Origin: Dermatophagoides farinae
Lineage: Eukaryota > Arthropoda > Arachnida > Sarcoptiformes > Pyroglyphidae
Assembly (NCBI RefSeq): GCF_024713945.1
Contig: NC_134680.1
Location: forward strand, 2,008,001-2,072,000
Reading direction: 5' to 3'
DNA length: 64,000 bases
Shown: positions 12,301 to 25,800 of the stretch, piece by piece
Position numbering within the stretch: position 1 is the first letter of the stretch
Layout of the letters: each line of letters opens with the position of its first letter
The notes under the pieces: generated by a model
What the model saw: only the letters and a program-made list of their open reading frames with translations
Told to the model about the DNA's origin: nothing
The model's database searches: none
Made by a program: the position numbers and the translations under genes

Positions 12301-15300
12301 TTCGAATCAATAATACAACGTAATTTTATACGATTTTTGACAAATACTTTCCGGTTCCTGTTATTACGTTTATTATTATTGTGGAATGTAGTTCCGGTAG
12401 TAGTAGTAGTAGTAGTAGTTGCTGTTTTTTTATCATACAATGTTCGATTGTTCAATTTCTGTTGATCGAATGTTGTTGTATTTGAATTCATTGTTTTAAT
12501 ATCATTATTATCAACGTTGACTATTCTATTCTGATGATGATGTTGATGTTTATGATGTTCCTGGATAGTCATCATCATCATCATTGAATTTCCATCGTAT
12601 ATTTCCATTATATCGATTGTTATGTTTGGTAAATCTATAATCGATATTGAGTAATACACCATAACAACAACAACAACAACAACAACCACAGAAACCAATA
12701 ACCATCAAGTTATGTCGATCCAGAAAAAAAAGGAAGAAAACATCGATATATCACGTATCCATAACCACAACAACATCAGCATCGGCAAAAGACGTTCCAA
12801 AGACGATCAAAAAAAAAAAAAAAAAATAGTGACAAGAAAACCAAAAAGAAAAAAAAAGAAAAAAAATTTCAATCAAATTGATGATGATAAAACAAAAAAA
12901 AACGGAAATCTTGCCAAACTTTAAAATTATTTTTTCCATACACATACACATACATGCACACACTTTATTAGCTCAAAAAAAAATCTGTTCATCGTTCAGG
13001 AAAAAAAGTTTCGAAATCATAATAATATCCTTCAATATTGTACATTTGCACGTTTCATTCATTCATTTTCATTCGAATTTGTTCACAATCTTTATTTTAT
13101 AGAGAAATCATCAAATATTGTTTGGCAACGATTTCTCAGTTGATTTTCAGTGTGTGTGTGTGTGTGTGTGTGTCTAAGAAAAATGAGTAATAAGGAATCA
13201 AATAACAACAAAAACAAAAACATTTATAAGTTCTCATGAGCGTCTTAATAAGAATCATCTTAAAAATGCATGTGCGGTATATAAACAACTACTAAACATT
13301 TATGTTTTGAAAAAATTTTCCTGGATTTTTTTCGATTCTGTAATTCTAGATTGATGGTGATATACTTAAAGCGGCTGGAATTTTTTTTTTCTCTCTCTCT
13401 CTCGTTTCTGACACTTTCCGGATTCGTGACTATGTATGAGTGATTCAATATTCAGTATCGAATCGATTATTAAGATAAATGATTCGAAAATAAAATTTTT
13501 AAACAAAGTTGTCATCTTCGAAGTGAAAGTAAAAAAAAAAATCTATCAATATGAATGAATCCAGATTAAGATGATTGAGAATCCATATTTATCGTTGATG
13601 TTTTAGAAGAAAAAATATTAGTTTCAATTAGCTTTTTAGTTTAAGAGTATTCATGTACCGAAACAGAATCAAAATTTGTAACAAATCTTTTTGATGTTTA
13701 AAAATGAAAATCATTTTTAAAGTTACAAAATTCTATGATTCTTGTTAAGTTTTCTCACTCGAAAAAAAAACAACCGAAAAAAGAATTGATTTTTCTTTCA
13801 TATAATCAAAAGAAAAAACACTAAACTTACATTCAACAGTCAATGTAATTTGATCATAAACATAGAAATTAAAACGATAATTATGAATCATTGAGGTGAT
13901 GGACGTTGTTGTTTTCGTTGTCATCGATTTCGTTGACGATAAAAAACGTGGTATATGATGATAATTATTATTTTGAACAAGTTGATAATCATTACCATCA
14001 TCATCATCATCAATATTATTGCCACTACTATTATTATCAATATCACCATCAGAAGAATTGTCTATAATACAATAAAAAAAATTATAATGACCATCATTAT
14101 CATATAGAATTCAGATTGTTATTATCGATAAAATTTACCATTGATATCGATCGTTGTTTTGGATCGATTCATGTTATTGCCATGATTATTATTGATATTG
14201 CCAATAACAATGTTGTTCACATCCTCATCACCATCACCACCATTTTGAGTATTATTTTGATTTTCAAGTTGTTGTTGTTGTTTTCTACGTTTTTTGATAA
14301 ATTTTTTTGTTTGTTGTTGAGATTCTGTGGACAATTTTTCTCGTTGTTCTATATTGATCCACGAATTTTTTTTACTATTCATACGATATGATGATGATTG
14401 TTGTTGTTGAAGAATTTCTGCAATGATTATCGTTTCGATTTTATTTGTATTCGGACGTTGATGATCATTTTGTTGTTGTTGCTGTTCCAGATTTAATTCG
14501 GGCTCAAAATCGTATGAATTCCGTAAACGTAAGGCAATACAAGTTAATTGACGACCATTATCAATTGATTGTAATTGAAAATGAACCTGTGATTTTGTCG
14601 TCATATTTGTATCGAATATAATTTCACTAATAAAAATTGTAGGCAGAAAAAACATTAAAATTAATTCAATAATTAAACATTTTTTTTTTAAAAAAAGTCA
14701 ATTAATTAATAGCAACAGAATATTCATGCATAAAAGTCCTAAATATCTCAATTATCTGTTCTGAATTTTTTTCCAGACTCAATTCAAGAACCGAAGATAA
14801 CAAAAATGTAAACATAATGGGCGTGTGAAACGGAAATTTGCGGAATTTTTTTCTCCCAAAGAATTTCCGGCAATTATTGTATACTAATTACAGATGAAAT
14901 TAGTCTATATTGCAATTGTAGTTGAAAATTCGCAGTTTTTTTAATCTACATTTTTCTTCTTGCCATGTAATTTATGAATGAATGAAAATTTGAATAATAA
15001 TCATGGTAATGATTTACCTAATATCCGATAATGGCCGATCATGTATGAACCAGAATATTTTAGCTGGTGGTTTCGATCCCCATGTAAGACATGTAGCATG
15101 TACCATACTACCAATGGTCATACCATCACGTCTTACATCAACAATCTGTGCTTTTGTTGGATTCACTAAAAAAATAAATTCAAATTCAATATGGAATTCA
15201 GCATCATCATCATAGATAAAGAGATACATACAATTAACATTAATTTTGAATAATTTATTCAATGATTTTGATTGAGGCACTTGTGGTGAATTTGTTGATT

Positions 15301-18300
15301 GACAACGAATGATTGTACCTTGATCCATACGTTCTATATGTCGTATAAATAATATGCTTAGTATTCGATGTTTTGAATTATTTTCAGATGTTGGTAATTT
15401 TTTTGTAACATTAAATAATGATGATGATGATGAATGTCGAATAATAATATGATCATAAATCGTTTGATTCTTAACAAGGCCAATATTGATCACATTGAAT
15501 CGTGAATCATTATTTTCCATTGATGATGATGATGTTGATCTCAATGTAAAATTTTGCCATTGAAATATCGTTGAAGTCATTCCCATTGTATCTAATCGAC
15601 GATTATTCCAATACCAATGTATTGTTGGTGATGGATTACCTAGCGATGAATAAAATTTAATGAAAAAAAATCATAGATTAAAAAAAATTGAAGCCATAAA
15701 AAAAACTAAGCAATTTTGAAAAACAAAAAAAAAACTGCAAAAACAAAAAAAATCAATAAATAAAAAACGAAGAAAAACATCAATCAGCTGGATAAAATTT
15801 TTCATTCGTTTTTTATATGGATAAGAAAAACACAGACATTATTTATTACCCATACACACACATACACCAAAATAACGGTGTTGAAATTGTCCGCACATAT
15901 AATTATGTTTTCTGTGTGTGTCATCGTTTGTGCGTGTGTGTGTGTGTGTGTATGGATCAATTCCATTTTTCTTTCGTCACTAGATCACTAAAATCTTGTA
16001 CCGTGAAACGTGAACAGGAGAGAAAATTCTTTTTTCGATTCTGATGATGTCATTTTTTTACACGGAGGGAGATGTGGTGAAAAAAAATTCGGGTGGAAGT
16101 AAAATTTTATTTGAGCTGATGGCCAACCATTCAAGATTCGGGATTCGAATTTCGATTCATCATTTATCATTGTGAAATCGATTGGATTCGATCGTTTCAT
16201 TTCGGTTTTTTTATATATATATTTTTTTTAGCTTGAAATTCTGTTTGTTTCTTAAAGAATATCAGTCAGTTTGGATATCATTCATATAAGTTTGAATTTA
16301 GTGTTTTGAATCTAGGGAATATATTTTACTTTTTTTTCGTATCGAACCATTTCTCAAAAAAAAAGAAAAAAAACGATTTGAAAATTGGTAAGAAATTCGG
16401 AAAAAACCATCAATGCTGTGTGTGAGTGTGCTCACAATAGGTGGGAGTTTTGTTTTTTTTTCTCACTTTTTTCACTACTCACATTTCATTGGACGGGACT
16501 TCAATCGTATTGATCATCATTGATCAATCCGATTGATGAATTATTGATGATGGTTATTATTATTGAAAAAAATGATCAAAAAAATGAAAATTCATTAATT
16601 TCCATTATATTATATTATTTCAATTTGTTGTTACAAATGACGATCTCATAATGAAGCAAAGATATGAATATCTGAAGAAAAATGGTCGAAAATCAATAAA
16701 AAAAATCAGAATTTGAATATTTTCAGTTTGTTTGTTTGGATATGATAAGAATCTGAGCACGAGAAAGAGGCCAAAGTAAATAAGACTTTTACTTTTAGAA
16801 TATTCGTTCTCTCATCATCATCATCTACAGAATATCTAATAGAATAAACAAATAATGATTATGATTATGATCCAATTGGATCGATCTTCTTCCAGTTGAT
16901 TTTTTTTCTCATGATGATTGCGTGCATTTGGTTTTTTTTGTACATTTAAAAAATTGATTTTTTTTTTGAATTGAAAATTTTCCGAAAACAAAAAAAAAAA
17001 TCGTAAAATTCACAAAATTCAATGATGGAAAAAAATTCGTGATGTAATCATCGAGAATTCAAGAATGAGAAAAAAATTTGCTTCAGAAAAAAAAACTTAA
17101 ATATTCGTATAAATGCCCATCGCGTGAATGTTTGAATCGAATTCCCAGTTTAAAAACATTAAATGAATGGGAAAAAAAAGATTAAATCAGAAAGATGTTC
17201 AAGTTTCTTTAGATTTTTTCACGAATTTCTCGGCGAATTGTTTTGATTTTTGCCCATTTCAACAATGCCTCAAGCAAAAAATGAAAATTGATTCAATGGA
17301 ATAGGAACAAGAAAAAACATCATACTATTCCACACCAATATATAAATGAATTTGTGAATGCCAAAAATCAGAAAAAAAAGCAAAACAAACTGCAGCAATT
17401 AAGAAATTCTTTTACAACTATAAAATGTGTGTCTATAATGCACGTAGGTGTGATCATCAAGATCATCATTATCAAAAACCAAACAACAACAACAACAACA
17501 ACAATAACAATAGGTCTGTCTTCATTAAGAATAGATTCTTGTTTTGTGAAACACCAGAAACGAAAACCAAATCAAACTATATGTAATGAATGATGACAAT
17601 AACAACAACAACAACAACAACAACAAAAACATTCACGACAAATAAATTCAAACATGCAAGTAAGTAAACACACAAAACATATCATCGTATCAATGGAAAA
17701 TAAATCAAGCCTAAATGAAAATAAATTAGATCACAACATATACACAACAACGACGACGACGACAGAAAAAACGATTCATCTTTAGAACAAAAAAAAATCC
17801 TGCTGGTAATGTTGTAAATATTACAATGTTACCAAAATGAATGAGGTAATGATCGTAAAGAGAAAAAAAAAGAATATAGATGTAATCAGAATCAGAATCA
17901 TTATTTAAGAGAAAAAAAAAAATTCGAAAAATGTTTGAATCACCTGTAAAAAGAGTTGTTGTTGATAGTAAAGTTTTGTTTTATTGTTGAAAAACTTTGG
18001 TTTATGAAAATTTTGCTATGATATATTAACAATTGCGACAAGTAAACGGCTATATATATGATGATCATAATCTGAAAATTCATCTATTCATTCATTCTGT
18101 ATGTTTGTGGGTGTTATATATTAATCGGGATAATTTCTTTGGCGCTTTTCATCAATGGTTTTGTTATATTTCATCAATAATCATTAGTAAAAGTGAAAGA
18201 GAGAGAGAGAGAGAGAGAGAAATAGTGTTGACTAGGCTTGTATTGTTCAAAGACAATGTCCCAAGACATATATTTGTGAAATATTTTCCTTATTATGTTT

Positions 18301-19773
18301 CCTGGCTGCTTTTTCATTGCTATACATTTGTTTTGTTGTTGTTGTTGTTGTTGTTATCATTTTATTATTGCTGTTGTTTCGATACATTTTTTTCTGGTTT
18401 TTTTTTTTGAAAAAAAATAAAATTATATACATCTGGTGTTCATCATCTTATCAACAACAACAATGATGAAAATGCCAGAAGAAAATACAAAAATTTTTAT
18501 GAAAAAGTTTTTTATACATCAAAGCTCGGGGCTTTATATTTGTGTGTGTGTGCAAGTGATGTACTATAGTGAAAAAAAATAGCTAGACTGAATATTGACA
18601 CAGGTCATATTGATGATTGAACAATAACAATGACAAACCGGTGTTTTTGTCACTGTTGTTCGATGATGGTCATCGCATAAACAATAACATCATCCAATTA
18701 TGTTAGAATAATAATCAAATGATGAAAAAACAGAAAAGAAAACGAAAACGATAAACATCAAAGACTCTTGAATGTCATGGAATAAAATATCAGAAGAAAA
18801 AAAAACATTGACTCATTTGGATATAATATATGGATCGATCTGGTCTATTGGATATATGGTGGAATATCTAAAATAACCGAAAACATGTTTATGTTTGATT
18901 TCGTTTAGGTTGACATAGAACACCAAAGAATATATATATACCCGCAAACATACACATAATACAAACCGGTAAATGTTATCGTTCCATCACACTAACTTAC
19001 AATAATTGGAATAAAAAGGAAAATCTTGTACCTTATGGATGAATAGAAAAAAAAGACAAAAAGATTTATTTGATTCTCACTTGGATACATTATTATCTTT
19101 TCCCTGCACTAGACAATGATTTTAAAAACAACAACGTTAAATGAAACATTCAACACTACAGGTGATCTAACCGTAGAAATGCGATGCGACGAAAACAGAA
19201 AGTTTATTATAATAATAATCCAATATATAACAAAAAATATTCAGATTTTTTAAACAAAAAACAAAAACAACAAAAAAAAAACATTAATATTTTCATCACT
19301 TTATTCAGAGAAAAATTTCATTTGGTTTTTCATCTAAAAATGATGATGATGATAATAAATTTCAATTCATTTTTTTTTTTGCTATCAAGTTTTGTTATTG
19401 ATTATTTGTGTTACTGTTGTTGTTGTTGATTTCAAGTTCAATTTGTTTTTGAACCAAAGAACAAAACGAAAAAAAAATCGTGAATCAAATTCTTATTCGA
19501 TATATAGCAAAAGATCGCTTATAAGTGGATTATGTTTTCAGAATTTGTTCTGTTTTCCACACTCACACACACACACACACACACACCGATCGACAAAAAC
19601 AAAACAAAAAAGGAAAAAAATCCCAAAAAAGATCAAGACGAAAAAACGTTTTCATAAAATATGAAAAATATAACCTAATCTCTTTTCAGCTCCTCCTGAC
19701 CAAACTCAACTAAAGATAAATAAATCCTCCCCACCCTTCCCCCACATACACGTTTCATATTTGTTATAAATGG

Positions 19774-19825
<52 letters not shown>

Positions 19826-22800
19826 TATAATCATCATATCATTTGTTTCAAAATTCAGCCAGTCACACATACACAATGGATACAATGTGTGTATTGGATG
19901 GAAACGTGAAACAGAAAAAAAATTAATTTAATTCAATCCAATTTAATATCGTTGTTGTTGTTGTTGTTGTTGATGTTGAGCTCAATATTAGGTTGGTTTT
20001 ATGTTCATTGTATGTGTGTCGAGGTATTACGATTTGTTCTATTGTATTTTTTTTTGTTTATTCTGTTTTGTTTAGAAACAGAATTCACAGTTTTTTTGGC
20101 ATTATTTTCAGACTTAAAAAATTTTTTTTTTCATCTTTTTATAAAGCCAAAAAAAAAGTTTGTCAATACACACAACACACCCTTTGTCAAAGCTATTTGT
20201 TATTATTATTTTTATGACCAAAAAAAAAAAAAACAAAAAATAAAATTTCATCACATAACCAAAAAAAAAAAAACAAATAAGTGCCAGATAGCGAATCGAA
20301 AAAAAAATACCCGAAACACACTGGTTGTTGTTGTTGTTGTTGGTTCACAATCGTTTCATCTCCAATAGGTTCTGTTTGTTTGTAACAAAAACAAAGAAAA
20401 AAAAAGTTCCAGAATCCTATAGGATCTTCTCATAGTCGATAAGGCGACAACAACAACAACAACAACAATAGCAGTGAAAAATGAAAGAAAAAAGCCAGAA
20501 TTAGATGGTGGAAAATGCATTTTTTTTGTCCATTTCTGTATTATATAGGTATATATCTCTGTCGTTTATCATTTGTTATTTATTCTTATATTTTTGGTTT
20601 GTTTGTTTATTTCAAAAAAAAAGTTTTGACACAATGTATGTGTGTAATGAAATTTAATGAAATAAATATTCTCTCACTTTCGCTTTTTTTTCATTCGTTG
20701 ATTATCATTTTTTTTGTTGTTGTTGTCGTTGTTGTATTTGGCAGGAAACAAATTTGAATTTAAAAAAAAATTTATTTATTTCACGGAAAAAAATGTTGAA
20801 TGAAAAAAAAAATTCCTGAATAGTAAAAACAACAATAGAAAAGGGAAAAAATAATAAAAAAAAACAAAAAGAAAATTACCGATCATTATTGAAATAGCTG
20901 TGTGCAGATGTGTTTTCCTGGTTTTGAAAAAAAAAACAACCGACCATTGAAAAAATGGATAACCAGGTTATATGAAAGCTTGTTGAACAAATGCTAAATC
21001 CTAATAAATGATCAGACCTGGTCAGCTAAATTGTTTTATTTTCAAAGAAATTCATCGTTAATTTCTCCAAACAAAGAGAAAAAATGGCTGATTGTGTGGA
21101 AAAAAAAGGAAATCCCAAAGTCCACCTATCCACTATCTTTTCCAAACAATGCTTTCAAAATCTCATTCAGAAAAAAATAAACAGGGAATGATGATAATGG
21201 CATCTTTTTTTTCGTTGTTTTCATTTTCTCACAGTGTTCACGCTGTAAACGAAGCAAGGTTAGCAATGGAGCAATGGTCCAAACATGAAATGGAACTAAA
21301 AACTGGATAAAAAAAATTGATGATCATCATAAAAATGGAAATAGTCAATTAAAATAATTATACTTCAAAGATGATGATTTTGTTGTTGTTTTTTGATACC
21401 GATACCAAAATTTATGGCAACTTATCCGTTTCATATAAATCCATTTTGTTTGGGTTTATGAACCAAAAAAAAAAAAAAAAAAATTCTTGAAATTCATTTT
21501 TTCATTCAATTTTCTTCGGAAATGCAATTGAATACCACCAATAATAACACAATATATTAATTTAAAGTACAATGAACTTTCGACAAATGCAAAGGTCAAA
21601 CGGTAATAATAATAATAATAATAATTTAGAAAAAGGTAAATATTTAATAATATTTTAGGCCACATTATGAATCATCATCATAATCATAATGTTCATAAGT
21701 GTATGTATATTATATGTGTGTGTGTGTGTGAGTGTTTGGCATCATCAATCCACTTGGTCATGTATTGTCCATTTAAACTAACAAAAAAAAAATAATATTA
21801 CTACTATATTCGTGTATCACTCATGGATCACATACGATGATGATACTTGTCTCAAGTATATAGAATTACACACATCCTTGGTTCAAAAGTGAAAAATTTA
21901 TTCATTTGAATTAGACATTTACAACACATATATAAACACAACACAGTAATTGAGAAACCAAAAAAAAAAAAAATCAAAAATCAACTTGGTTGATTGTTAT
22001 TCGTTATAATAACATTATTTACAATATAAATCTTCATTTCACACAATTATTGTACGAGAATTTTTACTCAACACTTTTTACTGTTTTAGTATTGTTTTTA
22101 GTGATAGAATCTACCACTGTGATGTTGTTGCAAAAGAAAATTATTCCATTATTATTGTAATGTTTATAAGATTGTAAATTAGATTAGATTTTACAACAAC
22201 AACAACAACAACAACAACATAGCATAAGCAATTGGTTTTGGTTAACGAAATTTATCAAGTATAGTGTTTGAATGTTTTCTCTTGAAATAATTATAGTGGT
22301 GAGTGAGGGGGTAGGGCATTTGGTCAGAGAAATGGTCAGAAAAACAACATTTATTTTACTACACACACACATATATATCACTGAACAAAATCACGTATTA
22401 TATGAATATACAAGTTCCGGTTCATTCAAGTTATTCACAACCAGATTTCTAGGTTATGAATGAATGAAGCCAAATATATATTTTTTATTCTCGTTAAACA
22501 ATTTTACTAATTTGTTTTTCCATTTGTTTTCCCATAACACTAATTTGTTTTTTTTACTCATTGCGTTTTTTTTACGGACATGACATTAGTCGATGTCATG
22601 CATGGCAAAAAACAAAACAAAACAAAACAAGAATTTTGTTACAAAATATTATTATACGTTTTATTTCGTCGTTACAAATCTCTTACACAGGAGTATGTAT
22701 AACACAACCGATTAAATAATTCATGAATAATTCCATTACATGATTTTCATTCATTCACATTGAGAATTACATGGAATAGAATCAAAAAAAAATGTTCAAA

Positions 22801-25800
22801 TAAAAAAGCAACGACAACATCAGCTAGAAACAAACAAATGAAAAAATAACCATATAACTTTACGTTCGTTGTCTCACGGGTTTACGTGTGGAAAAAAAAC
22901 ACATATAAAACACTCATTATCAATGTTTAAAGAGGATGATGGAAAATGAATCCGAAAAAGATAAATCTGGTTAATAATAATAAGGTCGGATAATTGATCT
23001 CAAGGGATATATTATTCAACGTAAATCTGGATGATGATAAACACACGATGGACGAGTTTTGTGTCTTTTATATTTGTTATATATATACAACATAGAGGAA
23101 ATAAGAGCTAAAAAAAATAAAACAACCAAAATTCCAAATAAAAAAAAATAGCCAAATAGAAAATAAAACAGCTGAACAGATGACCAATTTACACAAAACA
23201 AGATGTGATGAAAGAAAAATGAATGTCTTCATATTTGAAACAAGCAAAATGTTTCGAGATGTCCTTTTTCTGTTTTTATTTCATTCCATTTTGTTCAAGT
23301 TTTGATGTTGAAATCAAAATAAATGAATGAATGTGAAACTTGGAAAGGACTTGTGTATGTTCAAGCAAGTTTATACACCATTCTAATGTTTAATACGTGA
23401 TGTAATGAATTTTATTTTATTTTCGTGTTCGATTAAAATACATGTGTAACAGTGGGGAAAAAAAATTACCGAAAATGAAGAAAAAAAAAAGATTCCGATT
23501 CCAAATGTTTGGTGTTGACTTGATGATTATATGAATTTTCCTATTTTTTCCTGTTGTTTTTTTTTGGGGGGGTGGGGGAGTGTGAGGGTAAATGGAAAAA
23601 GATACTGGTGGCGTATGTATAAAGTGAAAAAGAAATTTTCCATCCACATATGAACATAGGGTCATCGAAACATTTAGACGATGTAGAAATTTTTTTTTCT
23701 GTCTGCTTGTCATCATCATCATTATTTGCAATGATGACATTGGTCTGCACAAAAGAAAAAAAAACTTTTCAAACCAAATTTTTTTTTCGTATTTCTTCCA
23801 CAAAAATTTTTTTGATAATAATTTTCTTATTACAACAAGTATCTTGTTACATTCAACACCAACAATTGTTGAGAAAAAAAGTGAAAAAACTCCATTTCCA
23901 TACGGAAAATACCAGAAACCGATCTGATGAAAGATTTAATAATCCGAAAAATAAGATGACGATCGTCATTCATTCATTCAATGATGATGATTAGAAAACC
24001 GGGAAAGAGATAAAGAAAAAAAATGTATACAGAAAACGAAATTTCTTACTGACAATTGATGGAAACATGGTTATGGAACATTAAAAAACATCTCAGGATA
24101 TGGACATGGATGGACAATTTTTGAAAACAAAAAAAAAATTTTGTCCATAAAATACGACCGAAAACAACTTGACTGAACAATGTAAAAGAGAGAAATGTGG
24201 GGGGGAAGGGAGAGAAAAATAAAAAAAAATGTCAACAAAGAAAAACCAAGCAAAGGAAAAAATATTTAGAGTGAGTGAACATTAAAAAAGAAAAATTGTC
24301 AAAGCAATTCAAGAATAACAAGATGCTCAAAAAAATACTAAAACTGAAATGTTTTTTTTTCTGTCTCTCTTATTCGAAACGAAAACTTTTTAAATATAAA
24401 AATTTCCAGAATTCTTTTGTTCAAGTTTTACTCACTCTGAAAAAAAATGGAACGAGAAAAATAGACATTTATTGAAGATTGTTGTTTGAGCCACACACAC
24501 ACACAAATGGAATTTTTTTTTTCATCTCGGTTACTCGATCACCGGATCGATCTCTCATTCACAAGAGTGAAACACTTAAGGAAACAAACAAACAAACATT
24601 TTCTATTACCTTACTTCGTGTTGTTTAGTTACAATAACAAAATTTAAAAAAAAAAATTTTCAAAATGCTCAATTGAATAAATTGAATTGAATTTGAACAA
24701 ACAAACATTGAACTCATCATCATCATCATCAATTTTTATATGATGGTCAATCATCCTTTGATGTTGTTGTTGTTGTTGTTGTTGTTTATCTGGACAAATA
24801 TATCACATGTTATATATCAGATATGAGAGAATTTTTTTTATTGAGCATTCAACAAAGTTTTTCTAAATCATAAAAAAATATATAACATTTGGATACCAAA
24901 AATAAAACTTGAAATTTTTATCTGTATATTTTTCATATCTCAATGAACACAAATACTATGCACACACACAACAATTTTGTATACAAACTATTCACTTCAC
25001 CACTCAAATTTTTGACCAAAAATTGAGATGAAATGAATTTGGAGAATAAAAAAAAAATGGAACCAAGAAAAATAAATTCCATCCTCATCATCATCATCAT
25101 CAAATTGAATGGAATTGAATTTGGATTCGATGAAAAACAACAACAACAACAACAACAAACAGCCATGATCGAAAATGAATGAACGAACGAATCGATTTTG
25201 ATTTTGATTTTGGATTCAGATTCAGATTTTTTTCTCTGTTGAAATAAATTTCAATTTACAAATGTGAATATAAAGAAAATATAAAATTTTATTTTCTTTA
25301 ATTTTTTCAACGAAAAAAAATGGTTCGAGATGCTGAAAAGTATATCTGAATTATTGAGATCGAGAAAGAGAGAGAATTTTTGAATTATTTTTCTGGCAAA
25401 AGAATCGATATGAAATGGACAACCATGCACCATTCAAACATTTGGGCCAACTAGGCCCTGAAGTAGTACATCATAATATTTTTGAAAGTTTTAAGTATGT
25501 GTGTGTGTGTGTGTGTGTGTGTTTGTGTTTGGATTGTTTATCAAGATATTTACACAGACCAAGACATGTTTTCTAATACAAAATATCAAAAATTTTGACT
25601 TTTCCCAACCAATGTTCCAAATAAAGAGATGTGTAGTAAAAGCAAAATGAATGAATTTATTATCATTTTATTTGCAATAAAACAAAACAAAACAAAACAA
25701 AAAAATTACTTTGGGCTCTCGAGTTTTCAAACAACAAATGAATAGCAACAATAACAATGGGAAAAAGTAAGAATTGTTTGAAAATGAAATTCAATTCTTG